Part shown: in pieces, positions 8,696-18,917 of the stretch
Layout: every line of letters begins with the position of its first letter
Numbering within the stretch: position 1 is the stretch's first letter
Origin: Trichodelitschia bisporula
Lineage: Eukaryota; Ascomycota; Dothideomycetes; Phaeotrichales; Phaeotrichaceae
Assembly: GCA_010356995.1 (NCBI GenBank)
Contig: ML996707.1
Span: 372,001 to 436,000 of the forward strand
Direction of reading: 5' to 3'
DNA: 64,000 bases
Notes under the pieces: generated by a model
What the model saw: the letters and a program-made list of their open reading frames with translations, nothing else
What the model was told of the DNA's origin: nothing
Databases searched by the model: none
Position numbers and translations under genes: made by a program

Positions 8696-9912
8696 TTAAC
8701 CATAAAGACATGAACAGCCCAGCGTTCGACCATAAGGACATGAACAACCTAAATTATGCACCGCACACCGAAACAAAGAACGAGAGAGGGATAAGTAATC
8801 ACCACCCCTTCCGTCAAGACAAGACCGACACTTTCCCACTACTTCCTGACCTCTTCCAAACAGTACGTCGTGACTGCCCCCAACAAAAACATAGACGCCC
8901 AAAGGCATCTGCGAGTACGGGTATGCCTCGTTCCGCTGCGCAGCTTGGACGAGATTTTCCGCCCTCAGAATGGCCATGTCACCTAGCGCGACTGCAAGGT
9001 CCGCTTCCAGCACGCTGAAGTTCACGGAAGCCTGGAGAGATGCGTCCAGGCTTAGAAGCCTGCCGACGTCGATCTGGAACGGGCCAGCGTGGTTGAGGAG
9101 GCCCTGAAGTTTTAGTAAAATAACCCTCGAATGCTATGCGCGCGATGACTTACGATAGGACCATCCGTTCTGGCCGCTATACCGTTGACCCGCTCCCGGA
9201 CGCAGAGCTTCACAGCCGCTAGGCGGCCGACGAACACCTTGCCAGCCAGGGTGATTGGGCCCAGCGCTGACTCCGCCTTGAACCCCCCTTTCCTCGCCTC
9301 GCACAAGGCGAAGGTATGGGGGAGGTTGAGCGCCTTGCAGGCGCTCAGGGTCGGGCGCTGGAATGGGGTGCGGTATGACGGATACTCCGTCATTTTGACC
9401 AGCACCACTTGGACGACCTCCGGCCAGCCCTCCAGTCACATCCTGGCCATGTCTCGGAGCTGCCTCTCAGTCTGTGAGAGGCCGACCTCCAGCACCCAGG
9501 GGACGCTGGTGCCCATCACTGGGTCACGTTGGTGAAGGCAGAGGTCGGGGACCCGGGTGCTCCTCATGTACTTCCCGCTGACGGAACGAAGGTGCGTTTG
9601 CGGTCGTGTAAACGCCTGACTCTTGTCCACCGCCCTCGCGAAGGCCAGGAAAAACAGGCCCCCGATCTCTTCGTGTGGCGGGAAGGGGGGTGCCAGCACC
9701 TGGAGGGTTTCTGTGACACTGTCGTAATTCGCTTTCAGCCCGGGCCTATTAAGTTATGAAGTTAGTACATGAGTGCCGAATGAAGGGAGCCCGACTGCTT
9801 AGTAGGAGTCAATGAGTTCACAAAGGCGCTCCGCCTTGCCCGGGGGCGTTGCGGTAAAGGTTAAAACAGCTCCCACTTCCTGGGAACAGGCCTGGATCTC
9901 TTCATCCTCCAT
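8696..9912 (-). pseudogene. Broken fungal PD-(D/E)XK-like protein gene
   Basis: Possible start at ATG 9912 (MEDEEIQACSQEVG). An intron probably ends at 9746 (ACTAAC branch, TTAATAG acceptor); its donor is not resolved. A long frame runs from 9745 to 9154, then a clear 50-bp intron (9153-9104, GTAAGT donor, CTTCAG acceptor), then 9103 to about 8696. The long frame shows STRVPDLCL, VPWVLEVGLSQ and EVVQVVLVKM. I read this as the PD...ExG...K layout of a large fungal family of putative nuclease-like proteins (family call from memory). One in-frame TGA at 9438-9436 interrupts it between RDMARM and LEGWPEVV. CGA to TGA would explain it, so this is probably a recent pseudogene. Confidence 0.45.
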
Positions 9913-12027
9913 GGTCCTAAAAATCTGTTAGGAAGAAGTTCCATCATGATACATAACTCATCCCAACTCACACGTGAAGGAGGGTCACAATCGTACTTCA
10001 TGGAGGTCGGACGTCAAAAAATAACAATTCCTTCGTGAGAAGTCTATACTGGTAAGGATGTGATGTTGTTGAAAGAGAAATGGGATGTGATGTGAAAGAT
10101 GTTGGAGGTGGGGATGAGCAGAAGATATGCATCACTGAATGTGGAGTGCCTTCCTCCCAGTGCATGGTGCCTCCCTCTCGACGCTAAGGGAACTGCGGGG
10201 GAACTGACTTACTTGAATGGCAGGTACTAGCTGCTCCGGTGTGAAATGGCAAGTGCGTATGAACAGTGCTGGGAGAAAGAGGGAAGAGCAATGGAATATA
10301 TATGCAGGAGCGAACAGAGTAGCAAGAGCGACCATGCGCGAACCGCCAGTGGCTCACAGGGAAATGTCAGCCACACGCCGGCCTCAGGAAAGGATATCAA
10401 CTCGCGACCACAGAAAGGATATCAACTCGCGACCATGGAAAGGAATCAAGTTAACTTGCTAGGCGTAATACTACCATTTAGGTGTAGCACAAACCAAGTT
10501 TAAGCAAATATCTATCGCTAGTTAGGATTCTAACGGCGTTGCGGACATACGAGTCCACCATGGTACGTTGTGAAGTGCGAGGATGGCTTGCGTGGACCAT
10601 TTTTGTTGCGTGCGCGTCTGATTGGCCGCACCGACGTGCCTGGCGCGACGGGTTGAGGTGGAAAGGCCAAAAGACCACGGGTAGAGTACGATAGAAGTGA
10701 CATTCCCGTCCGCCATGCAACTTTTGGGTAGGGAGGGGAGGTACAACGTAAGCTCTTTCACAGCCTGCTTCGGACCAGCGTTCGCGGAAGCGACTATCAC
10801 CAGCTGCTCGTGCTGCTGTACGTGGTAGTCAGGACCGAAGGGCCAAAGGCCACCCCAAAAGGTCGTGGCCAGCCCCGCCCGCAGAGATGCCCAGGCAGGC
10901 AGTCACGATTTCTGTCGGTGACTCTTCGACAAGGCTTGATATGTATCCCATAACATGCGGCAGAGCTCCCCTGTCAACTCCGCGCAGTGCCATTGGGATG
11001 CGAAAACTGCTTGAAGGGGCAGAGGATGGGTGAGGTTGACGTGGGGTACGGAAGGACTCCACGACGCGGCAGCAGACGGACCTTGGAACAACTTGGGCAA
11101 CCATATGTACTGTAGTTAGTACTTAGAACTAGTACGGAGTGTTGTACTATGCTGCTCCAATAGACCGCTAGGTCGGAGACTGTTGGTGGTTGCGTCACAG
11201 CACCAGTTCCCATGTCGTCCATATTATTGTTTACGTCCGGTCCGCAAGCTACTCCACCAGAGTCAGTCGAAGCCACTACCCTGCAGATGGGTTCGATGGA
11301 GGAGATCGTCTTTGCATAAAAGCTGCAGTCAATGAGCTGCAAGTTAAAAGATAAGTGACAGCATGCAGCCAAAAGGAATTCAGAGTTGGGGCTGGTGAAG
11401 ATTGACAAGGAACGAATGGAGTGGAGTTGAATGGATCGCCACCTTCTGATATGACCAACTACCCAATAACCTGCCGTAATTCTAGCCCGTGCACCGTCGC
11501 ACATAGCGATGGGCTGGACGAATCGAAGTAGCTGAGGCGGTGCAAATTCTGCACTCGCCACACTTGCACCGCCCCGTCCGTGGGGGGCGCTATGCCTTTC
11601 GCAGTTAAGCGCTAACCTGGAGCACGGCGTTAGTTGCGTGCTTTGCCGTCATAGATGCCTCGTACGATAGGCTTCGCGCGTCGCTTCATTCGCCGGACCG
11701 CCCAGCCCGTTCTGCCTTGGAGAAGGAACAAGTCTGAAGCCAAACACCAGAAGCATCTTCTTCTTCCCCCCGTCAACCAAAGCGAGCTGAAGTCGTAGCA
11801 GAACTCTCAGTCAACGCCAACGCACTTATCCGTCGCCTACTATCCCTCCTTCCCCATCTCTTTGGCTTTCCTTCAACTCTCTTCCGCTTCTCCTTCCATC
11901 TTCCGTCCGCGTCTCCGCCACCCTACCAGCGTCCCCTTTGAAACAAACCCTTCATCAATTACCAACACACCCCGACAACAACGTGATCGGGCCACTGCGC
12001 GAGTTCCAACAGCTTTAGCACCCCTTC
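9913..12027. other. Intergenic, no convincing gene
   Basis: Many short frames on both strands. Minus-strand frames at 10,522-10,800 and 10,829-11,104 look slightly protein-like but are in different phases and match nothing I recognise. The last 250 bp before 12,028 are CT-rich and are probably the promoter and leader of the transporter gene that follows. Confidence 0.4.
10388..10450. repeat. Short 25-bp tandem repeat
   Basis: Two near-identical 25-bp units (GAAAGGATATCAACTCGCGA core) at 10388-10412 and 10413-10437, followed by a partial third. Confidence 0.7.
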
Positions 12028-13756
12028 ATGGCACTCTCCTCTGCCTGCCATGACACTCCAGCACTCCTCAACATGGCCGGCGGTGCCAGCGCCTTTGTCG
12101 CCGCTGTTCCGCACCAGTCGCATCCGCCCTTCCTGAACCTATGTCTGCTCGTCTTCGAGGCCGTTATGGAGGTCGTGTGCGTCAGTCTGCCGGGTTACAT
12201 TTTGGCCCGCCAGGGCATGTTCGATGCGGAATCGCAAAAGTTCCTCGCCAACTTAAACACGATGCTCTTTACACCGTGCCTCAGTGAGTACACCGGCCTG
12301 CGCGCACAGGCCCTGCTAACGGTGCAGTCTTCTACAAGATTGGCGACAAGCTCGAAATCAGCCAGCTCGGCGACCTCGCCATCATCCCGGTCATCTTCGT
12401 CGTGCAAACCGCGGTTTCCTACGGCTGTGCTAGGGTCGTGTCTCGCATGTTCGGTTTCAAAAAGCGTGCGACCAACTTCGTTACGGCTATGGCGGTGTTT
12501 GGTAACTCCAATTCGCTGCCCATCTCTCTCGTGACGTCACTCGCATACACCATTAAGGGCTTGCACTGGGATAAGATCCAGGGCGACAACGACGCCGAGG
12601 TTCAGGCCCGTGGTCTGCTCTACCTCATCGTCTTCCAGCAGCTCGGCCAATTTGTGCGTTGGAGCTGGGGCTTCCACGTGCTCCTGGCGCCGCCGGAGGC
12701 ATACGCGGACGATGAGGATGGCGAGCAGGGTCGTTTAGAGGGGGGCCAGTACCAGGACGAGCCGGAGGCGGAAGCGCTGCTGCAGGAGTTCGCGGATCCA
12801 GTCGCCAACGGCAACGGCAAGAAAAATGGTCTCCAGACGTCGCGCTCCGACCCGCAGCTCTCGACATCGGACTATGGATCGGGGGCCGCGACGCCGATGT
12901 ACCAAGATGACGGCTCCTACGAGTCCGAGGTGGACTCGGATGCTCTCAGCGGTAACTCCCGCAACGGCTTCAATGGGTTCCGCAAGCCGGATCCCAAGGG
13001 CTGGATCAAGCAGGGGAGGCACTGGATGCAGAAACAGTCCGATCGCGCCTCGAGTGGCACTGTCAATGCTTGCCATAAGGCGTGGGCCTCGCTCCCGCCT
13101 AAGGTTCAGACCGTCCTCAGCGCTATCTGGCGCCCAGTTAGCAAGGTCCTCAACGCATGCTGGGAACTCATGAGTCCGCCGCTGTGGGCAATGATCTTCG
13201 CGCTCATCATCGCCGCCGTCCCCAGCCTGAAGCATTACTTTTTCACCAAGGGCACTTTCGTCAACAACTCCGTCACCAAGGCCATCAAGCAATCCGGTGA
13301 CGTCGCCGTGCCATTGATCCTCGTCGTCCTCGGCGCCAACCTCGCGCGCAACACCCTGCCGCAGGACCAACTGGATGCTGAAGACCCGGTGCTGGAGAAG
13401 CGCCTCGTGTGGGCTTCGCTGCTTTCTCGTATGCTTCTCCCGCTTGCGATCATGGCGCCGCTTTTCGCGCTCACGGCGAAGTACCTGCCCATTAGCCGGC
13501 TCGAGGATCCGATTTTTGTGATTGTGGTGTTTTTGCTTAGTGGTGCGCCGACGGCGCTGCAGCTCGCTCAGATCTGCCAGATGAACAATGTGTACATGGG
13601 CGCTATGTCCCGGATTCTGTTCTCGAGCTATGTTGTTTGGTATGTTGTATCCTTTTACGTGGGGGGACGATTACTGACTGTTGCAGGATCCTTCCTTCAA
13701 CCATCGTGCTCGTCATGCTCGCTCTCGAGACGGTCGAGTGGACTGGTGCGGTGTAG
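12028..13756 (+). CDS. PIN-like auxin efflux carrier family membrane transporter
   Basis: Three exons, 12028-12283, 12328-13639 and 13687-13756. The introns are 44 and 47 bp, with GTGAGT and GTATGT donors, CTAAC and CTGAC branches and CAG acceptors. The product has 545 residues. The N-terminal half has several hydrophobic segments, with the family stretch LNTMLFTPCLIFYKIGDKL created by splicing. The middle is a long hydrophilic loop (about residues 215-370). The C-terminal half has more membrane segments with VPLILVVLGANLARN and FLLSGAPTALQLAQICQMNN. In fungi this family (yeast Ecm3-like) lies in internal membranes, and its substrate is not settled. An alternative start is ATG 12073. The short last exon, ending ETVEWTGAV, completes the last helix. 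Confidence 0.85.
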
Positions 13757-14127
13757 GCGGCATTTACGCATGCTGCGTACGGCGGCGTTTTAGCGGAGGT
13801 GCTTCAACTTGCTTTCCTCATGGCGGCGGCGTTTGGTGGAAAAATACCTTAGATTCGGGGGCGACCTTTTCGACTTTACTGCTTGGAGGCTTTGCGGATG
13901 GCGCGCTGGATATCTTGTATCAATACGCGTGGACCGGGGACGTTCGTGGTTGAAGGGTGGGTACATAGCATAGGCAATAGCTCATAGGCAACAGATAAGC
14001 GATTTCAGTTCTGCTTCTCGTGTGCGTGCGGGGTACATGTGACGAATATTGGCATCAGGAGAATGATATGGAGGAAATCAACATATTGCAACTTCACCCA
14101 TGGGCGTGCGAGGCTTGAGGTGTGTAT
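13757..14127. other. Intergenic, 3' side of the transporter gene
   Basis: No gene seen; probably the 3' UTR of the transporter. Confidence 0.5.
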
Positions 14128-14835
14128 TTAACGCCCCCTTAAGCGATCGTCGAGAGCATGGTCGGCCTTGGCCTCATTCCCATGGTCGGCGGGTGCGGCT
14201 GATGTTTCAGCGCGCTTACTGTGTCTTTCAGCCTCGCGCGAGGTATTGGATATTGGGGATCGGCATTGGGCGTTGAGGGTATGAGCTGGAGTTTGTTGGA
14301 CGAGTGAGGTGAGGCAGCTTTGGCGCTGGGAGTCGACTGGCGAGACATTGCATGGAGGGCAAGGTGATTGCGTCAGTATCTTCACTGTCGGGCAAGGGAA
14401 GGAGAAAACTGTACGTGGACATGTAATGATTCGGACTACGTGACAGTCGCCCTGCTCGCCTTGCTCACTCTCCACTAAGCTACCTAATCCTGAATACTTG
14501 CACTTCTTCTCGAATTTCGGCAAAATTTGGTCGAAGATGCGCTCGAGATGTTGCAGTAGTGTGCGGCATTCCGTGATAACGGCGCTTAGCTGCCCCTCAG
14601 CGCTCTCGCTCGGCGGATAATTCGTAATAGTGGATGCTGTCCGCTCCAGAGCCTCGGCGAACAAAGGCAACTGCACAGCGATAGATCGGAGTGATCTAGG
14701 GGTAGTTGTGGAATCGTCGCCGAATTCATTCCAGCGGCCAATGAGTTGATGTGAGAAGTGCGCGAGATGATTGCAAAAGTTGATCAGCCCGATATTTGAT
14801 TTGCCGGCGCTTGAGGGTGGATGTCCAGTCCCCCG
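14128..14835 (-). pseudogene. Fragment resembling the SesA/NACHT N-terminal domain of fungal NLR-type proteins
   Basis: One frame stays open from 14835 to TAA at 14128 without an ATG, so any start must lie in an upstream exon that I cannot find. The conserved-looking part runs from LINFCNHLAHFSHQLIGR through RSLRSIAVQLPLFAEALERT to LLQHLERIFDQILPK. It is Leu-rich and helical, in the style of the domain found at the N-terminus of fungal STAND/NLR proteins and in SesA (comparison from memory). No NTP-binding domain follows. The last third reads as low-complexity sequence and may include an intron. It lies beside repeats and element remnants, as is common for decayed incompatibility-type genes. 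A non-homologous helical protein is possible. Confidence 0.35.
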
Positions 14836-15084
14836 TTATCCTGGTACCGGGAATTGGCGTCCGGTCCTTCATTCCATCGCGCGAGCATGTAGCTGTTGGC
14901 CCGAGCTATCTGCATGAGGTAGTGGAAGACTCGGCCATTCATTGGCCTTCAGGTCCGAGAAGGCCTTCTCAGCCTTCAAAACTTTGCGCTTCAAGACGTG
15001 TCTACGGTTGCACGCCCACTCCAGTATCAAGTATGCCCGGCTTCATGGCCTGGGGGAAGACGACGTGCCATGAAACCCTGAACC

Positions 15085-15113
15085 CTGAAGCCATGAAGCC
15101 ATGAAGCCATGCG
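15085..15113. repeat. CCATGAAG octamer repeat
   Basis: About three tandem CCATGAAG units, with related copies of CTGAA and GAAACC just upstream. Confidence 0.65.
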
Positions 15114-15151
15114 TATCCCTGATCTATAACAACGTGTGCAAGCATCGTCCC

Positions 15152-15216
15152 CCATGTGGGTTGACCCATCAATGCCACGTGTGTGTAGACCCATTAATGC
15201 CATGAGGGTTGACCCG
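15152..15216. repeat. Degenerate tandem repeat of about 26 bp
   Basis: Two full units containing (T/A)GACCCATYAATGCCA and a third partial unit ending GGGTTGACCC. Confidence 0.55.
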
Positions 15217-15422
15217 AACAAACAGAGAAGAACAACAACCGGAATGCCTGTCTGGAAATATATGGACTGAGGGTTCAGTAGGGTACGGTAAGTAAGAAAG
15301 AGAAGTGCCTTACTCCTAAGAATTGGCAGAGCCGTCCGTCCCGACGCCGCGGCCGCGCAGCCGGCGGTGTACTAGGCCGTTCCATCCCGGAGAAATGGGT
15401 GTTGTTGAGAGTAAAGAGCAAG

Positions 15423-15586
15423 GATGACGTCGATAGAGCAATCGAAGGAGGGACGACGTGATGAAGCAATCGAAGGACGGAGGACGTCGATGAAGCGATC
15501 GAAAGATGACGTCGATAGAGCAATTGAGGGAGAGATGACGTCGATGAACAGTCGATGGGTGACGTTGACAAACAGTCGAAGGAGGG
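15423..15586. repeat. Minisatellite, about six copies of a 25-30 bp unit
   Basis: The recurring core is GATGACGTCGAT followed by RAGCAATCGAAGGA. Unit length drifts between 25 and 33 bp and units differ by several substitutions, so the array is old or slowly evolving. The units can be read as protein on either strand, which explains the repetitive open frames here. They hold no spacers and are not a CRISPR. Confidence 0.8.
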
Positions 15587-15626
15587 GGCTCAACCTCGGC
15601 GTCACGGTTTTCGGGAGGATCAGAAG

Positions 15627-16469
15627 TTATGACACTTCAGCCTTCTTAAACGCGACGGTCAAAGGAGACTTCGGAGGGCCGTTTCGGAAGAGAGTCCATC
15701 TGTCGACATATACCTTATCTAAGGCGTTGCCAACGGGGTCGCCTTGGTCCCGGATAAGGCACTTGACCACCGTATCATGGCACTTTCTTAGGACCTCTTC
15801 GTGGCTAGCAATCTCGAGGTGAAGGATTCTCTCAACCTCACGGCTCGGCGGATAATACAGCGTGCGTTGGACGTCGAAACAGGAGTTCATCTTGAGTTGC
15901 GAGAGCTCTGTCAGCGCATTTCTGAAGACAATCACCAGGGTACTTGAACGAGGTGGGGTTGACCTTGTGCAGGTACGTATAAGAAGCGAGATCGTCCACT
16001 GAGACGGAGCCAACGTCGATGACGTTCCCGACGAAATTGCTCTTGGAGATCATCTTGGGGTTAAGTGTGCGGCAGTGGCACAGCAGTGCATGCGTTTGTC
16101 GGAGAGTGCCTGGCACCACGTCTCTGGCGGGACATTCTGTCATCCGATCTTTGCTTGACTCTCTTGCTGGTTCTAGCTGATCTGCCGATTGAGGTTCTTT
16201 GATTGCTGGTTAACTGATACGTCAACGAACTGCTGCATGAATTCCCACAAGCTGTAGAAGTTCTCCTTCGAGTACGTCTGGGCAAAGTGGCTGGTGAGGA
16301 CATCTTCATCATTGACACTACAAAGGCAGGTGTTTCGCTCCAGCTGCTCCCGAACAGAGATCTCCATATGGCGGAGAGCCTTCTTCACCCGGTGCTGTAC
16401 GGTCCCCCAGGCATTCCCCGAAAACCTGGCCCTGGTATTGGGACTTGTGGCTCGACCGTTTGCACTCAA
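15627..16469 (-). pseudogene. Unidentified degenerate coding sequence
   Basis: Three minus-strand frames in different phases read like real protein: QHRVKKALRHMEISVREQLE (near 16,400), NPKMISKSNFVGNVIDVGS (near 16,050) and DKVYVDRWTLFRNGPPKSP (near 15,680). They overlap in series and suggest one gene now broken, or one with introns I could not fit. I do not recognise the family. The region may be part of the neighbouring element fossil or a separate host gene. Confidence 0.35.
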
Positions 16470-16569
16470 AGATGGACCAAGGGTCCGTTGGGTCTTAAGC
16501 GTTTAGACAGACGATTGATCCATCCGTCTCGGAGTTGACGCTGCGATTGCCGATGAAGACCTTGTTACT

Positions 16570-17350
16570 GACTGCTTCAGGGCTCCAGCACATATCGTAC
16601 TGGCGGTTCTCGATGCCGCCCTTTTCCTTCGCCCTCCAGCTTAAAAGGACCATTCTGATGAAGCCAGCAGCGACTGCTACCGTCGCTTGCTCGGTCTTTA
16701 TGGCGGACCCTGGATTTGTATTGGCGGATGCTGTGCATATTGCGGGCCCTAGTCTCCTGGTAAGGGTGCCGATGCTGCGATACCTGATCACCGAAGACTT
16801 CATTCATGATCTTCTCCAGCGGATGGCGAACTGTTCTAGGGTCTCTCCCTGGACCCTTTGCCCTACGCCGGACTTTGGATTTTAAAGGCTCGCTCTCACC
16901 TTCTCCTTGTAGTTCTTGTCGGAGTACATGGCATTCAGGTCTTCGAAGAGTTGGTCGGCGCTTTGTACGCGTTAGGATTGGTCTCGTCGGCACAGTCATA
17001 GACTGTATCGAAAGCCATACCCTTGTATTTTGTAACGAGATAATCCAGCTTAGTCCTGTCCGACCTGAAGTGCCCCGGCATAGCTCTGAACCGCGCCTGT
17101 GCTTGAAGGCGCTATGCTCGGTACTTCGTGTAGGCATCCTCCCCTTCGCCGGAGAACATCGGAATGTCCGGCAGCTTGAGTGGCTACAAGCTAGAGCCGT
17201 ACATGAAGGCTTCCCAGCGGGTCTCCTCGGCGACGATACGCGGCATCGAATCAAAATCCGTAGCGGCCGTTCGTGCTGTCGGTCCCGGCGGGTATCTACA
17301 AGCTTGGTTAACGGTGACTTCATACTTCCCGAGGTCTGCTGACTGAACTG
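16570..17350 (-). mobile_element. Probable gag-like remnant of an LTR retrotransposon (fossil)
   Basis: Minus-strand frames contain a stretch reminiscent of fungal retrotransposon gag proteins (an FSGEGEDAY-type entry into a helical region, followed by RSDRTKLDYLVTKYKG). No terminal repeats, integrase or reverse transcriptase were seen nearby, so this would be a partial copy. It is broken in several places and looks old. The family (copia or gypsy type) cannot be decided by eye. Confidence 0.3.
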
Positions 17351-17470
17351 TTTACGGCTTGAGTCTGCCGAAGAGTGTATTCTCCACAACTCTGGGCCCA
17401 GGTGGAACGTAAAGACAGTAAACGTGGTTGAATTCCAGCCTAAGCAGCAGAGCCAGCATTTTGATGCCAA

Positions 17471-18533
17471 TGTCGTCGAGATGGTTGTCGCTGGACTTTG
17501 GAGGGAAACATACTATCAAGCTTCTTTCGCCGTTCAGCGTGTTCGGGACTGAGGGCAGGCAGGCCTGCTTGGTTATGGCTGATGATGGCTCGCGACATAA
17601 GCGGCGAAGGTCTGAGGTGGGAGGTACGTACCTTGAGGGGTGCTGAGAGACGAGTATAAGAAATGGCGATGAAAGATGATAGTGTTGATTCGGCTGAAAT
17701 TTCGAATGATGCATCTTCACCATGACGATTACTTGGCTCCTATATACGAGTACCGTAAGAGTTGATAATGGTTGGTGTTGATGGATGGTTTGATGGTGAT
17801 GTGGTTGGTCGGAGCAAGAATTGATGTGCAAACTGCAGCCCATATGGTCGGAAATAGAGTCACGTGACACGGAGACAGCCTAAGTGGGGAAGGAGCGGTC
17901 CAGACGTCATACGATCCCTGCCGGCGACAGTGGCTGATGCCTTTCTTGGCCTCGTGAGTGCGTCTTTGTCCGTCACTCTCCTCCACTCTCCTCAAGCCTT
18001 ATCCATTTGCAATTCATATCTTGCGCGTCCATGCCTCATGAGCCTCCACATATTTGCCTGAGGAGGCTGTGCAGGCCTCAGGCTCACCTGCAGCCCTGTT
18101 GGACGAAGCAAAGACGCGCAAAAAAAGTGACCTTGTGAGTCGTGGCGAGTGCACAGCCACTCAAGTATTCCCAAGCCCAATGACAAGGCAAAGAGCACAC
18201 ACCAACTCCACCCCCGTCACACGCCCGTCTCGGCCTTCGCCCAGAGCCCGTTGACTCACGCCGGTCCACGTCGAAGGCCACCGTGTGTGGGTGGGTCAAT
18301 GTGATCAGTCAAAGACTCCGTCAGGTCAGTCAGTCAGAGCCAGAGAGCCAGAGACTAGTCCCAAGTATATAATTCCCTTCGCACCACCACCCAAGCCATG
18401 TTTTCCTCTCTTCCTGCTCGTTACACTCCGCTCGGGGGACTTCGTCTCTCCTCTCCTCTCCTCTCCCCTCCTTCTCTACCATCTCCCCAACCCAACATTT
18501 TCTCAACTCTTGAACCTGATACCGCAGTCTGCT
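17471..18533. other. Intergenic, no clear gene
   Basis: A minus-strand frame around 17,350-17,600 ends with a protein-like stretch (LLLRLEFNHVYCLYVPP) that may belong to the decayed region to its left. From about 18,370 the plus strand is CT-rich, as expected of the leader of the next gene. Confidence 0.4.
18366..18372 (+). promoter_or_regulatory. TATA-like element
   Basis: TATATAA about 160 bp before the ATG of the polyQ protein gene, followed by a CT-rich leader. Confidence 0.4.
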
Positions 18534-18917
18534 ATGGGTGCTCGTCACAATCGCAAGCGCACGCGTAGTAGACCTCGCAACCGCAATTCGCAACGCATCC
18601 AAGCGTTGTCAGTCTGTCCCACACCTGTACCGGCCTCAATCCCCGCCGGCGCCTTCCACTGGCAGCATCTGCATCAGCAGCTCAACGCCTGGCCAGGCCG
18701 TATTCCTCAGGTTCTACAGCAGCAGCAGCAGCAGCTCCAGCACTCTCCGCATACTCTGCAGGTCCAGCAACATGCCAATCACCAGCCCTACATGCCTCTA
18801 GCCGACCGTCTGCGGCTCTTCGGCGGCTCGGCCAGCGACGAAGTAAGCCTTTGCGCCCCGATGCTGGAGGTTGTCATGGGCCTGTTCAACGGCCAGATCG
18901 ACTATGAGGATCCTTGA
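18534..18917 (+). CDS. Small conserved fungal protein with basic N-terminus and polyQ middle
   Basis: 127 residues, one exon, starting at ATG 18534. The N-terminus is very basic (MGARHNRKRTRSRPRNRNSQ). The middle is Gln-rich, with a run of five Q encoded by a CAG-rich tract. The C-terminus is compact and acidic (RLRLFGGSASDEVSLCAPML, then NGQIDYEDP). This layout, with conserved ends and a variable middle, resembles a small hypothetical protein family I recall in filamentous ascomycetes, with no assigned function. The basic N-terminus could be a nuclear or RNA-binding segment (inference). A TATAA box and a CT-rich leader support expression. Confidence 0.65.
   Translation: MGARHNRKRTRSRPRNRNSQRIQALSVCPTPVPASIPAGAFHWQHLHQQLNAWPGRIPQVLQQQQQQLQHSPHTLQVQQHANHQPYMPLADRLRLFGGSASDEVSLCAPMLEVVMGLFNGQIDYEDP

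Noticed and set aside
8541-8747. Minus-strand frame with LPNLRSLEV-like leucine-rich pattern
   Set aside because: Too short and without a second repeat; only one LRR-like unit, which chance can produce.
10522-11104. Two minus-strand frames that look slightly protein-like
   Set aside because: They lie in different phases, no intron joins them cleanly, and no family is recognised.
15423-15586. Regularly spaced repeats that might be taken for a CRISPR array
   Set aside because: Units are contiguous with drifting length and no unique spacers, and the genome is eukaryotic.
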